From: Nocardia asteroides
Lineage (GTDB): Bacteria; Actinomycetota; Actinomycetes; Mycobacteriales; Mycobacteriaceae
Length of the DNA: 64,000 nucleotides
Direction: 5' to 3'
Assembly: GCF_021183625.1 (NCBI RefSeq)
Contig: NZ_CP089214.1
Coordinates: 558,001-622,000, forward strand
Under the pieces are notes generated by a model. It made no database searches, had not been told where the DNA came from, and saw only the letters and a list, made by a program, of their open reading frames with translations. Both the position numbers and the translations under genes were made by a program. This document shows, piece after piece, positions 18,946 to 26,518 of this stretch. Position 1 is the stretch's first letter; each line of letters starts with the position of its first letter.

Positions 18946-19635
18946 GTGACCAGACGGATTATCCGAGCCGGTTCGGCGGTGGCGATCACCGCGTTCCTGG
19001 CAGTGGGGTGTGGCGATGGGTCCGGGGGGCTGCCCGATCCGCAGTTCCTGCTCCGCGGCGCGACCGCGGCCAGCGCGGCGGTGACCAGTGCACACGTGGA
19101 GATGAGCAGCGAGGGCAGCCTCTCCGGGTTCAGCGCCAGGGAGCTGAACGCGGATGTCAGAGCGCGCGGCAAGAGCGGTCCGGGAGCCTCCGTGGGGACG
19201 GCCGAGGTCGCCGGCGCCACGCTGGCCTTCGTCGAACAGGAGGGCAGGTTCTACTCGCGCGGCGCGGACGGGCGGTACAGCGCGGCGCAGCTGCCCGGCG
19301 GCGCGGCGCTGCCGCGGCCGTCGGAGCTGCTCGATCCCGAGCGCGGGCTGGCGAAGCTGCTCGGCGGGCTGCGCGATGTGCGCACCGAGGTGCGGGAGGA
19401 GCACGAGGGGGTGCTCTCCTTCCGGGTGGCCGGGACGGTGCCGCGGGCCGACGCCGCGGTCTGGCTGCCGGGCACCGCGGGCGATCCGAGACTGACGGTG
19501 TGGTTCGCGGCGCAGGGCAGGCACCTGCCGGTCGGCACCCGGCTCGCCACCGTCAACGACACCGGGGAGCCGGTCACCATCGACTTCGCGCTGAGCGAGC
19601 TGAACGAGAAGGTGCAGATCCCGGCGGTCGACTGA
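18946..19635 (+). CDS. LprG/LppX-like lipoprotein
   Basis: A 229-residue lipoprotein. The lipobox LAVGC near residue 22 follows a short hydrophobic signal, so the mature protein should be acylated on cysteine and anchored outside the membrane. The body matches the LppX/LprAFG group: an early helix (LLRGATAASAAVTSAHVEM), a run of beta strands with ARELNADVRARG, and a WLPG...LTVWF strand pair near residue 185. Members of the group carry lipids such as triacylglycerol or glycolipids across the mycolata envelope. Function in lipid transport here is by family, not shown by context. GTG start with GGAGGG immediately upstream. Confidence 0.82.
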   Translation: MTRRIIRAGSAVAITAFLAVGCGDGSGGLPDPQFLLRGATAASAAVTSAHVEMSSEGSLSGFSARELNADVRARGKSGPGASVGTAEVAGATLAFVEQEGRFYSRGADGRYSAAQLPGGAALPRPSELLDPERGLAKLLGGLRDVRTEVREEHEGVLSFRVAGTVPRADAAVWLPGTAGDPRLTVWFAAQGRHLPVGTRLATVNDTGEPVTIDFALSELNEKVQIPAVD

Positions 19636-19640
19636 GCGCG

Positions 19641-19663
19641 CGGCCCCCGCCCGGCGGGGGCCG
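19641..19663. terminator. hairpin terminator between convergent genes
   Basis: CGGCCCCCGCC at 19641-19651 pairs perfectly with GGCGGGGGCCG at 19653-19663; sterically the loop will open by a pair or two. It lies between the lipoprotein stop (19635) and the stop of the minus-strand hotdog gene (19674). No T tract follows on either strand. Confidence 0.65.
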
Positions 19664-19673
19664 CTCCGGCAGC

Positions 19674-20045
19674 TCAGCGCCCGACCCGCAGGGCGGCCAC
19701 GACCGCGGCGACCTCACCGGCCACCTCGGCCCGCAACTCCCACTCGTCGGGCTCGTCGCGTCGGCGCACCGTCAGCCGCACCTGGTCACCGGGCACGACG
19801 AAGCGCCGGAACCGCAGGCCGCGCGCCTCGCGCAACCGCAGCAGCGGCTCCGCCGCCGTCGCCCGGATCAACGCGATCCCGCTCTCCAACAGCAGCATTC
19901 CGGGCAGCGTCGGGTAGCGCGGGAAGTGCGCGGTGAACACCGGCAGCGTGCCGGTGACGTTCAGCACCGCGGTGCCGCACTCCCCCGGCCGCACGATCTC
20001 GACCGCGTCGAAGGCGGGCGCACCGTAGGTCGCCGCCGCCGTCAC
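19674..20045 (-). CDS. FabZ-like hotdog dehydratase
   Basis: A 123-residue single-hotdog protein of the beta-hydroxyacyl-ACP dehydratase type. It keeps the hallmark HFPRYPTLPGMLLLES at residues 40-55, with the catalytic histidine and the acidic residue of FabZ (H...LLLES). Expected reaction: dehydration of 3-hydroxyacyl-ACP, or a related acyl-ACP step. The GTG start at 20045 overlaps the upstream gene's TGA (GTGA), so the pair is translationally coupled. It is the last gene of a four-gene minus-strand operon divergent from the ACP/ketosynthase operon, and I infer it supplies tailored acyl chains to that pathway. Primary FAS in mycolata uses FAS-I and HadABC, so this is an accessory copy. Confidence 0.75.
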   Translation of the reverse strand: MTAAATYGAPAFDAVEIVRPGECGTAVLNVTGTLPVFTAHFPRYPTLPGMLLLESGIALIRATAAEPLLRLREARGLRFRRFVVPGDQVRLTVRRRDEPDEWELRAEVAGEVAAVVAALRVGR

Positions 20046-20515
20046 GACGCGCTCCGCACCGGCGCGTCCAGCGGGCCGGCGCCGAGCAGGATCCCCGCGG
20101 TCCGCGCGGTCTCCGCCGGGTCGTCGAAGCGGTCGGCGTCGACGAAGGCGCACATGATCCGGCGGGCGACCAGGATCGGCTCGCCGTCCACCCGCACCGT
20201 GCCGTCCACGCTCGCCGTGCGGGATCCCGCCTGGGTCACCTCGACCTCCAGCTGCAGCACGGCGCCGCGCCCGGCATCGCGCAGCACCGACACCTCGGCG
20301 ATGTTCAGCAGCGCGGCCCGCTTCCGGTGCTCCGAGCTGAGCAGCACCAGCCAGGCGCCTGCCTGGCACAGCGCCTCCAGCACGATGCCCGCGGGCAGCA
20401 CCGGCCCGGCCGCCGACGGCTGCCAGTAGTCCTCGTACACCGAGGTCGCCTTACGAGCGCGCAGCGTCCGCATCGGCTCCCACGACTCGATGCGATCGAT
20501 CAGCTGGAACTTCAC
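20042..20515 (-). CDS. hotdog-fold dehydratase-like protein lacking the catalytic histidine
   Basis: A 157-residue FabA/FabZ-like hotdog protein. The start matches the family (VKFQLIDRIESWEP, then LRARKATSVYEDYW), and the central helix is PVLPAGIVLEALCQAGAWL, equivalent to the PVMPGVLxxEAxAQ helix. Where active FabZ proteins have GHFPGxP, this protein has QPSAAGP, so the catalytic histidine is missing while the helix glutamate is kept. It may be a structural partner of the neighbouring 123-residue hotdog protein, in the way that inactive and active hotdog subunits pair in HadABC-type dehydratases. GTGA overlaps join it to both neighbours. Confidence 0.7.
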   Translation of the reverse strand: MKFQLIDRIESWEPMRTLRARKATSVYEDYWQPSAAGPVLPAGIVLEALCQAGAWLVLLSSEHRKRAALLNIAEVSVLRDAGRGAVLQLEVEVTQAGSRTASVDGTVRVDGEPILVARRIMCAFVDADRFDDPAETARTAGILLGAGPLDAPVRSAS

Positions 20516-21144
20516 GGCGCCTCCGCCCCGAGCAGCGCCCGGAGCCGCTCCGCCAGCTCCGGTGGTGCCGAGTCGGCGACGCGGGCGATTGATTCCGGCC
20601 CGGATAGCAGCTCCGCGGCGGATGCGAGTACGGCGGGATCCAGCTCGGCCAGACAGCCGCGGAGCTGGGCGGCGGTCGCGATGTCCAGCATGCCGGCGAG
20701 GGTGGGGTGGTCGGCGGCGGTCACGAGTTCGCGCGCCACCTCGACGGCGAGTGGCACCGGGAGCGCGGCGATCACCGCGCCGGAGCGCGCCAGATCCAGG
20801 TACGTCGCCACCCGGGCCAGGTACTGCGGGGTGAGCCGCTGGGCCACCGCGGCGGCCCTGGCCGGCTCCATCACCGCCGCCAGGTGCGCGGTCATCAGCG
20901 GGCTGTCGTTGCGGGTCGCGACCTTGGCCGCTATCTGCGGCGGTACCAGCCGGGTCGCGGCGGCGACCGAGCTCAGCCCGGCCTCCTCGGTGATGCCGAA
21001 GATACGGTCCGACACCAGGATTCGCAGCGCGGCGAGGTCGGCGGCGGGAACGTCGGTGAGGTAGCCGATGCGCTCGGCGGTGACCCCGAGCAGCCGGGCC
21101 AGCGCGGTGACCGCGGCCCGCCGGACGGCCGGTGTGTCGTTCAC
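20512..21144 (-). CDS. hypothetical helical protein of the hotdog operon
   Basis: A 210-residue protein predicted to be almost wholly alpha-helical, with repeating units of about 20-25 residues (for example MTAHLAAVMEPARAAAVAQ, then LTPQYLARVATYLDLARSG, then LAGMLDIATAAQLRGCL). The rhythm resembles the right-handed helical superhelix of MgtE N-domains or HEAT-like repeats; that is an impression, not a family assignment. No membrane segment or signal peptide. It starts at GTG 21144 inside a GTGA overlap with the gene before and ends in a GTGA overlap with the hotdog gene after. Likely an accessory or scaffold protein of the same pathway. Confidence 0.7.
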   Translation of the reverse strand: MNDTPAVRRAAVTALARLLGVTAERIGYLTDVPAADLAALRILVSDRIFGITEEAGLSSVAAATRLVPPQIAAKVATRNDSPLMTAHLAAVMEPARAAAVAQRLTPQYLARVATYLDLARSGAVIAALPVPLAVEVARELVTAADHPTLAGMLDIATAAQLRGCLAELDPAVLASAAELLSGPESIARVADSAPPELAERLRALLGAEAP

Positions 21145-21386
21145 CGCCCCACCGCCCGCCGGATCGCCGGGCGGAGGAATGCGGGGATGGCATCGAGCGC
21201 GTCCTCCGCGGCGCTGGTCAGCTCCTCGATCCGCCGCGCGCAGGCGGCGTCGACCAGCTCGGCGAGGTCGGCCCGGTGCGCCGCGGGCAGCGCGGCGACA
21301 CCGGCGGGCAGCGGCGCGGCGAAGAGGCCGGGCAACCGGTCCTCCGGCACAACGGGATCTTCGGATTGCGTCAACACGACCTCCAC
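21141..21386 (-). CDS. small hypothetical protein, first gene of the hotdog operon
   Basis: An 81-residue protein from GTG 21386, rich in Ala, Leu and charged residues, with one likely helical segment (AHRADLAELVDAACARRIEEL). No recognised domain. It overlaps the next gene by GTGA, which strongly supports translation. The first gene of the divergent ACP operon starts about 560 bases away on the other strand. Confidence 0.55.
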   Translation of the reverse strand: MEVVLTQSEDPVVPEDRLPGLFAAPLPAGVAALPAAHRADLAELVDAACARRIEELTSAAEDALDAIPAFLRPAIRRAVGR

Positions 21387-21942
21387 GGCGACAGGGCAGC
21401 GCTACATCCGCATCCACACCGATGCGGAACGGGGACAGGGGTTTTCGGACGATCCGAGCTGAGGAGCGGACCACCGTGGTCCGACGGCCGGAGCGTAACA
21501 CGGCGCGCCGGGAGCCGCCCGAAGATCGGGTTCACCGAGCGGTCACTCGGTAAATGCAATTCTCGGGCAATTCGGGCAGCGCGCTGGACCGTCGCGAATG
21601 AATTGCGCGGTCGACGCCCGGAGGACTGGATAGCTCGTGGTGTGCGGCGTGGCCGTTTCGGCCATCCGAATGCAAATAGTCGCCCGTCCAGTTCTGTGCA
21701 TTTTCACATGCTTGCCGAGACCTGTTGACGCTGAAGCGCTCTCGATCTAATCTCGAACCCGGCACCCGGCCGGTCGGCATGTTGCGAGGATTGGGAATCC
21801 TCCGTGCCGGCAGTTGTGAAATTCGACATCGCTGTCGAAGGGTGATCCCGGTACTCGTCGTCGCCGACGAGGTTGCATACTCTCCTTGGCTACCCGCGCT
21901 ACGCAGTATCGCTGCGCTGATGCGGGGAAAGGTCGGTCAATC
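21387..21942. other. 556-base divergent intergenic region of the biosynthetic locus
   Basis: This is the longest non-coding stretch in the window and is visibly less GC-rich than its surroundings (about 21540-21900). No convincing gene was found in it on either strand. On the plus strand it holds a good promoter (21725-21753), then a 7-pair hairpin GAGGATT-GGG-AATCCTC (21786-21802) and an inverted repeat TTCGAC-N6-GTCGAA (21822-21839), all upstream of the acyl carrier protein start at 21943. The transcript leader would be about 180 bases. The regulator is not encoded in the adjacent operons. Confidence 0.6.
21725..21753 (+). promoter_or_regulatory. predicted sigma-70-type promoter for the ACP/DarB/DarA operon
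   Basis: TTGACG at 21725-21730, a 17-base spacer and TAATCT at 21748-21753 give a near-consensus vegetative promoter, the only good one in the divergent region facing the acyl carrier protein gene. Transcription would begin near 21760. Confidence 0.55.
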
Positions 21943-22194
21943 ATGTCTGTCGACGTATCCATCCGCGACGATATCGCCGAATTCCTGCGTGCCCATTACG
22001 ACGTCGATCTGGACGTCGTCTCGCCCGATTCGACGCTGGATGACCTCGGCCTCGATTCCCTCGGCGTCCTCTCGGTCGCCGATCTCATCGAGAACAAGTA
22101 CGGCATCTCGCTGGACGACGAGCGAATCGCGTCGGTGCGCACCTTCACCGATCTCATGGGGCTGATCCGGCTCAAGGCCGCCGAAGCCTCCTGA
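21943..22194 (+). CDS. acyl carrier protein (DarC-like)
   Basis: An 83-residue acyl carrier protein. The phosphopantetheine attachment serine is in DLGLDSLGVL near residue 36, with the acidic helix II (VADLIENKYG) that ketosynthases recognise. The ATG at 21943 is used; GGGGAAAGG lies about 12 bases upstream. It is the first gene of the plus-strand operon, directly before a DarB-type ketosynthase and a DarA-type flavoprotein, the same trio that makes dialkylresorcinols in Gram-negative bacteria. I infer that it carries the beta-ketoacyl chain, or receives one from the FabF-like enzyme encoded further down. Confidence 0.93.
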   Translation: MSVDVSIRDDIAEFLRAHYDVDLDVVSPDSTLDDLGLDSLGVLSVADLIENKYGISLDDERIASVRTFTDLMGLIRLKAAEAS

Positions 22195-22261
22195 TCGGCG
22201 CGTCCTCCTTTCCTCGCGTTTCCGCACAGCCCCGGTCACCGATCCGAAAAGGCACGACTCC

Positions 22262-23413
22262 ATGGACGCTTACATCACCGCAACCGGCCGCTTCCTCCCC
22301 GGCGAGCCCATCACGAACGACGAGATCGAGGAGTACATCGGCAAGGCGGGTCGCGCCTCGTCGGATCTGAAGGACCAGATCCTGCAGAACAGCGGCATCA
22401 AGACGAGGCACTATGCCATCGACAAGGACCAGAACACGGTCTACTCCAATGCCCGCATGGCTGCCGAGGCGGTGCGCGCGGCGGTCGACCGGGCCGGCCT
22501 GACGCCGGAGGGCGTGGAGATGCTGGCCGCCGCCACCACGCTCCCCGACCTGATGGGGCCGGGCCACGCCAGCATGGTGCACGGCGAGCTCGGCTATCCG
22601 CCCATGGAGATCGTCACCACGCACGGCATCTGCAGCTCCGGAATGATGGCGTTGAAGAATGCCTATCTGCAGGTGAAGGTCGGCGAGAAGCGAACCGCGC
22701 TCGCGGTGGCGAGCGAGCTGGCCAGCCGCGGCTTCAAGCACACGCGCTACGCCGAGATGAAGACCACGACCGAAGACGGCTCGCTGCCGATGGAGACCGC
22801 CTTTCTGCGGTACATGCTCTCGGACGGAGCCGGTGCGGCGGTGGTCTCGGATACCGCGCCCGCGGATCGCACGAGCCTGCGGATCGATTGGATCTCGCTG
22901 ACCTCGTACGCGAACACCGAGAACGCCTGCATGTACTTCGGCAGCACCAAGAATTCCTGCGAGAAGACCTGGGGCGATTACCCCTCGGCGTCGGAGGCCG
23001 CCGCGGCGGGCGCCCTCGCGCCGCGGCAGAAATTGTCGCTGCTACCGCATCTGGTGCGGGTCGGAATCGACGAGTACGAAAAACTCGCCAATGCCGGGAA
23101 ATTCGATCCGGATACCGTCACCTGGTTTCCCGCGCACTACTACAGCGAACGCATGAAAACGATGCTGACCGGAGAATTGAAACGGCGCGGCGTCTCCGCG
23201 GGCCGCCCGGAGGCGTGGTTCAGCAACCTTACGCAGGTGGGGAATATCGGCAGTGCGAGTATCTATGTCATTCTGGACGAAATGCTCACGCAGAATCTGG
23301 TGCAGCCCGGTGACACCCTGCTCTGCATGGTGCCGGAATCGGGACGATTCGCCATCTCGTTCATGCACCTGACCGCGGTGCGCGGCCCGATCGAACATTC
23401 GGGCGCCGCATGA
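22262..23413 (+). CDS. DarB-type beta-ketoacyl synthase III (dialkylresorcinol / cyclohexanedione condensation)
   Basis: A 383-residue thiolase-fold ketosynthase. The N-terminus GRFLPGEPITNDEIEEYIG followed by NSGIKTRHYAIDK is characteristic of DarB proteins of flexirubin and dialkylresorcinol clusters rather than of primary-metabolism FabH. The catalytic cysteine is in HGICSSGM near residue 123, the histidine in FPAHYYSERM near 297 and the asparagine in QVGNIGSAS near 330, so all three are intact. DarB enzymes condense and cyclise two beta-ketoacyl-derived chains to a cyclohexanedione. Stop and next start overlap as ATGA, and the neighbours before and after are ACP and a DarA homologue, which makes the assignment firm at family level. 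The chains used here are unknown. Confidence 0.88.
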   Translation: MDAYITATGRFLPGEPITNDEIEEYIGKAGRASSDLKDQILQNSGIKTRHYAIDKDQNTVYSNARMAAEAVRAAVDRAGLTPEGVEMLAAATTLPDLMGPGHASMVHGELGYPPMEIVTTHGICSSGMMALKNAYLQVKVGEKRTALAVASELASRGFKHTRYAEMKTTTEDGSLPMETAFLRYMLSDGAGAAVVSDTAPADRTSLRIDWISLTSYANTENACMYFGSTKNSCEKTWGDYPSASEAAAAGALAPRQKLSLLPHLVRVGIDEYEKLANAGKFDPDTVTWFPAHYYSERMKTMLTGELKRRGVSAGRPEAWFSNLTQVGNIGSASIYVILDEMLTQNLVQPGDTLLCMVPESGRFAISFMHLTAVRGPIEHSGAA

Positions 23414-24363
23414 CGGGACATACCGGAATCCGGGCGGTGCGGCCCGGTGGCGCCGTCGGCGCCGACACCAGGCCGGTCGTGGTCTTCGAGTACTCGCAGA
23501 CCGGCCAGCTCACCGAGGTGGCCGATGCGCTGGTCGCCCCGCTCGAGGCGGCGGGCAGGCCGGTGCGCCGGGTGCGCTACGCCCCGGCCGAGCCGTACCC
23601 GTTCCCCTGGCCGGTCGCCCGGTTCTTCGGCGTATTCCCCTCTGCCACAGACGAATCGGCGCGGGTCGCGCTCACCGTCGATCCCTCCGAGCTGTACACC
23701 GGGCCGGACGAACTGGTGATCCTGGCCTACCAGGTGTGGTATCTGGCGCCGTCGGTACCGGTGCGCTCGCTGCTCGCCGCGCACCCGGAGCTGTTCGCCG
23801 GGCGCGATGTCGTCACCCTGGTCGCCTGCCGGAACATGTGGTACTCGGCGGCCGCCGAGGTGCGCCGCACGCTCACCGCGGCAGGCGCCGCGGCGGTCGG
23901 CACCGTCGCCGCGATCGACACCAGGCCGCAGGGCATCACGCTGGTCACCACGCTGCGCTGGCTGTTGCTCGGCTCCAGGGACGGGTTCCTGGGCAGGGCC
24001 GGGGTCGGCGCCGACGAGCTGCGCCGGGTCGGCGCGGTCGGCGAGAGGCTCGCGGCGGCCACCGGGCCGGACGAGACCGCACAGGCGCTGGCGGGTGCGG
24101 CACCGGTGGTCCCGGTGCTCGCCGCCGCGGATCTCGTCGCCGGACAGGTCTTCCGGCGCGCGGGTGCGGTCATCCGCCCAGCGCGCGGTGCGGCCAGGGC
24201 AGCCGGGCTGCTCGGCTTCGCGCTGACGCTCGGCGTCGCCATCGTGACCGGGCTGCCCGCGCTGGTGGCGGCCCGGCTGCTGCTCGGCAAGCGGTTCGAC
24301 CGGGTGGTGCAGGCCCGGCTGACCGGGGTGGGCGCCGCTGCGAGTGCGGGAGCAGCGCGGTGA
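23410..24363 (+). CDS. DarA-type flavodoxin-like protein (dialkylresorcinol aromatase family)
   Basis: A 317-residue protein annotated elsewhere as dialkylresorcinol condensing enzyme DarA. The flavodoxin-like phosphate loop is EYSQTGQLTE near residue 30, followed by the family landmarks PFPWPVARFFGVFP near 69, LAYQVWYLAPSVPV near 107 and VACRNMWYSAAAEV near 138. Work on the Photorhabdus pathway assigned DarA to the oxidation (aromatisation) of the DarB-made cyclohexanedione to a resorcinol. A hydrophobic stretch near the C-terminus (GFALTLGVAIVTGLPALVAA, about residues 270-289) suggests membrane contact. The gene overlaps darB-like by ATGA and the FAD monooxygenase by GTGA. Family call strong; the flavin cofactor is inferred from the loop. 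Confidence 0.85.
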   Translation: MTGHTGIRAVRPGGAVGADTRPVVVFEYSQTGQLTEVADALVAPLEAAGRPVRRVRYAPAEPYPFPWPVARFFGVFPSATDESARVALTVDPSELYTGPDELVILAYQVWYLAPSVPVRSLLAAHPELFAGRDVVTLVACRNMWYSAAAEVRRTLTAAGAAAVGTVAAIDTRPQGITLVTTLRWLLLGSRDGFLGRAGVGADELRRVGAVGERLAAATGPDETAQALAGAAPVVPVLAAADLVAGQVFRRAGAVIRPARGAARAAGLLGFALTLGVAIVTGLPALVAARLLLGKRFDRVVQARLTGVGAAASAGAAR

Positions 24364-26012
24364 GCGCCCGCGTCGCCGTGGTCGGGGCGGGCCCGGCCGG
24401 GTTGGCCGCCGCGTACGCGCTCGGGCGGCACGGCGTCGAGACCGTCGTGCTGGAGAAGCGCACCCGGCCCTCGACCCACCCGCAGGCCACCCTGGTCAAT
24501 GTCCGCACCACGGAGATCCTCCGCGAGTTCGGGCTCTTCGACGCCGCGCTCACCGCGGGCACCCCGCTGGAGCAGGCCGCGCGAGTGCGCTTCCTGACCG
24601 CGGTCGCAGGCACCGAACTCGGCCGCCTCGAGCTGATCGAGGACACCGACAAGCTCATGCGGCTCGCCGCGCAGAGCCCGGCCCGGCCGATGCTCTGCCC
24701 GCAGAACCGGTTGCAGGAGGTGCTCGCCGCCGGGCTCGCCGGGCTCCCCGAGGTCACGCTGATCACCGGCGCGACCGTCGAGGCGGTCTCGACCGGAGCG
24801 GACGGCACCGTGCTGGAGTACACCGACGGCGCGGGAGCACACCGGCTGGCCGCCGACTACGTGCTGCTGGCCGAGGGGATGCACGGCGCGCTGCGCGAGC
24901 AGGTCGGCATCACCGGGACGGCCGGTCCCCCGCTCGGCAGCCTGCTCGACGTGCACTTCCACGCCGACCTCGGGGACTGGCTCGGCGGCGCCGAGAGCGT
25001 GCTCTCCTGGATCGTCAACCGGGAGCTGCGCGGCGTCCTCATCACCGTCTCCCCGGAGCAGGACGAGTGGCTGCTGGAGATCCCGCTCACCGCCGCCGAC
25101 GGCGACCGTACCGGTGACGCCGCGGCCCTGGTCGCCGCTGCCATCGGCGCTCCGGTCGAGGTCGACATCACCGGCGTCCGCACCTGGACCATGGGCAGCA
25201 CCGGGATCGACCGCTGGCGGGACCGCTCGGGCCGGGTCTTCGCGCTCGGCGACGCCGCGCACACCTTCCCGCCCACCGGGGGGTTCGGCATGAACACCGG
25301 CATCCAGGACGCGCACAACCTGGCCTGGAAGCTGGCGGCGGTCCTGGCCGGCTGGGCGGACGACCGGCTGCTCGACACCTACCGGCCCGAGCGGGAACCG
25401 GTGGCCGGGTTCAATGCCGCGCAGAGCGAGCACAATGCCCGCGCGATGGCCGAGTTCGGGGCACTGGCGCTGGCCGCGCCGGACGCGGCGGCGCTCTCGA
25501 CCGGGATCGAGGAGCAGCGCCCGCACTTCGATTTCTACGGCCAGGCACTGGGTTTCCGGTACGGGGTGGAGCCGGTGGTCGACGACGTCATCGACTACAC
25601 CCCGGAGGTGCGCCGGGGCAGCCGGGTGCCGCACCACTGGCTGCGCGCCGCCGACGGCACCCCGATCTCCACGCTCGACCTGGCGGGCAGCGGCTTCGCG
25701 CTGCTCGCCGCCGAACCGGCGGGCGCGGCGTGGGCGGACGCGGTCGGGTACGCGCACCTGATGAACACCGTGCCGGTCACCGCGGTCACCGTGCTGGCCG
25801 GCCGCCGAACCGGCAGCGGGACCACGGGATTCGGCGATCCCTCCGGCGCGGCGACGGCGGCGCTGTTCGCCGAGCCGGGGCAGGCCGTGCTGATCCGGCC
25901 GGACGGCCATGTGGCGGCCGTGCTGCCGGGCCGCGACCCCTACAACGAACTCATCGCGGCCGTGATCCGCGCCGTCACCGACGGTTCCAGTACAGCGGAG
26001 GTATTCGTATGA
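24360..26012 (+). CDS. FAD-dependent aromatic-ring monooxygenase (class A)
   Basis: A 550-residue flavoprotein hydroxylase of the kind that hydroxylates polyketide phenols. The dinucleotide-binding GAGPAG is at residues 9-14, the second FAD motif RVFALGDAAHTFPP near 297, and the third, NTGIQDAHNLAWKL, near 317. A C-terminal thioredoxin-like domain ending in LIRPDGHVAAVLPG is present, as in PgaE- and phenol-hydroxylase-like enzymes. The usual DG motif of the family reads EG here (LLAEGMHGALR). The start GTG 24360 overlaps the DarA-like stop, and the end overlaps the next gene by ATGA. I infer that it oxidises the resorcinol ring, for instance to a trihydroxybenzene or quinone. Confidence 0.9.
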   Translation: MSARVAVVGAGPAGLAAAYALGRHGVETVVLEKRTRPSTHPQATLVNVRTTEILREFGLFDAALTAGTPLEQAARVRFLTAVAGTELGRLELIEDTDKLMRLAAQSPARPMLCPQNRLQEVLAAGLAGLPEVTLITGATVEAVSTGADGTVLEYTDGAGAHRLAADYVLLAEGMHGALREQVGITGTAGPPLGSLLDVHFHADLGDWLGGAESVLSWIVNRELRGVLITVSPEQDEWLLEIPLTAADGDRTGDAAALVAAAIGAPVEVDITGVRTWTMGSTGIDRWRDRSGRVFALGDAAHTFPPTGGFGMNTGIQDAHNLAWKLAAVLAGWADDRLLDTYRPEREPVAGFNAAQSEHNARAMAEFGALALAAPDAAALSTGIEEQRPHFDFYGQALGFRYGVEPVVDDVIDYTPEVRRGSRVPHHWLRAADGTPISTLDLAGSGFALLAAEPAGAAWADAVGYAHLMNTVPVTAVTVLAGRRTGSGTTGFGDPSGAATAALFAEPGQAVLIRPDGHVAAVLPGRDPYNELIAAVIRAVTDGSSTAEVFV

Positions 26013-26518
26013 ACGCAGTGGAGACGGCGGCGCGGCTCGCCGCCGACACCGGGAAGGCGAGCCGCGCCCAGATCGAGGATCTGCTCTCCGGTGAGCGGGC
26101 GCGGGTGCGCCGGGTGGTCGAGGTGCTGCCCGCCGATGATCTGAGCTGGGCGCTCGGCACCGAGGTCGGGGCGCAGGCGCTGCGCAACGCCATCGCGCTG
26201 ATGCCCGAGTACTACCTGCCCGGCCGGTTCGACCGCGAGGTCGCCGTCCGGTTCGAGATCACCCGCCCGCCCGGCGAGACCGTGGTGGACACCGTCTCCT
26301 TCGGCCCGCAGACCTGCCGCGTGCTCGGCCCGGAGCATCCGGGCGCGGTGGCGCTGACGGTGTACCTGGACGGCGCCGGCTTCGCCCGCATCGCCACGGG
26401 CCTGGACAAGGGCATGGAGCTGATGATGCGCGGCGAACTGCGGGTGCAGGGCGACGTGCAGGTCGCGATGAAGATGGAGGCCTTCTTCGGCCTCGACCCG
26501 AAGGGGAAGAAGCGATGA
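26009..26518 (+). CDS. SCP2-like lipid-binding protein
   Basis: A 169-residue protein whose second half is a sterol-carrier-protein-2 domain: LMPEYYLPGRFDREVAVRFE, then a strand pair ending in ALTVYLDGAGFARIATG and the helix and turn GELRVQGDVQVAMKMEAFFG. SCP2 domains hold a hydrophobic ligand in a tunnel. The gene overlaps its neighbours on both sides by ATGA. In this operon the likely ligand is the alkyl-chained pathway intermediate, so a shuttle or substrate-presenting role is plausible; no catalytic residues are seen. Confidence 0.85.
   Translation: MNAVETAARLAADTGKASRAQIEDLLSGERARVRRVVEVLPADDLSWALGTEVGAQALRNAIALMPEYYLPGRFDREVAVRFEITRPPGETVVDTVSFGPQTCRVLGPEHPGAVALTVYLDGAGFARIATGLDKGMELMMRGELRVQGDVQVAMKMEAFFGLDPKGKKR

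Noticed and set aside
22262..23413. Primary-metabolism FabH
   Set aside because: The N-terminal motifs, the ATGA link to a DarA-like gene and the ACP directly before it fit DarB-type enzymes better than fatty acid initiation.
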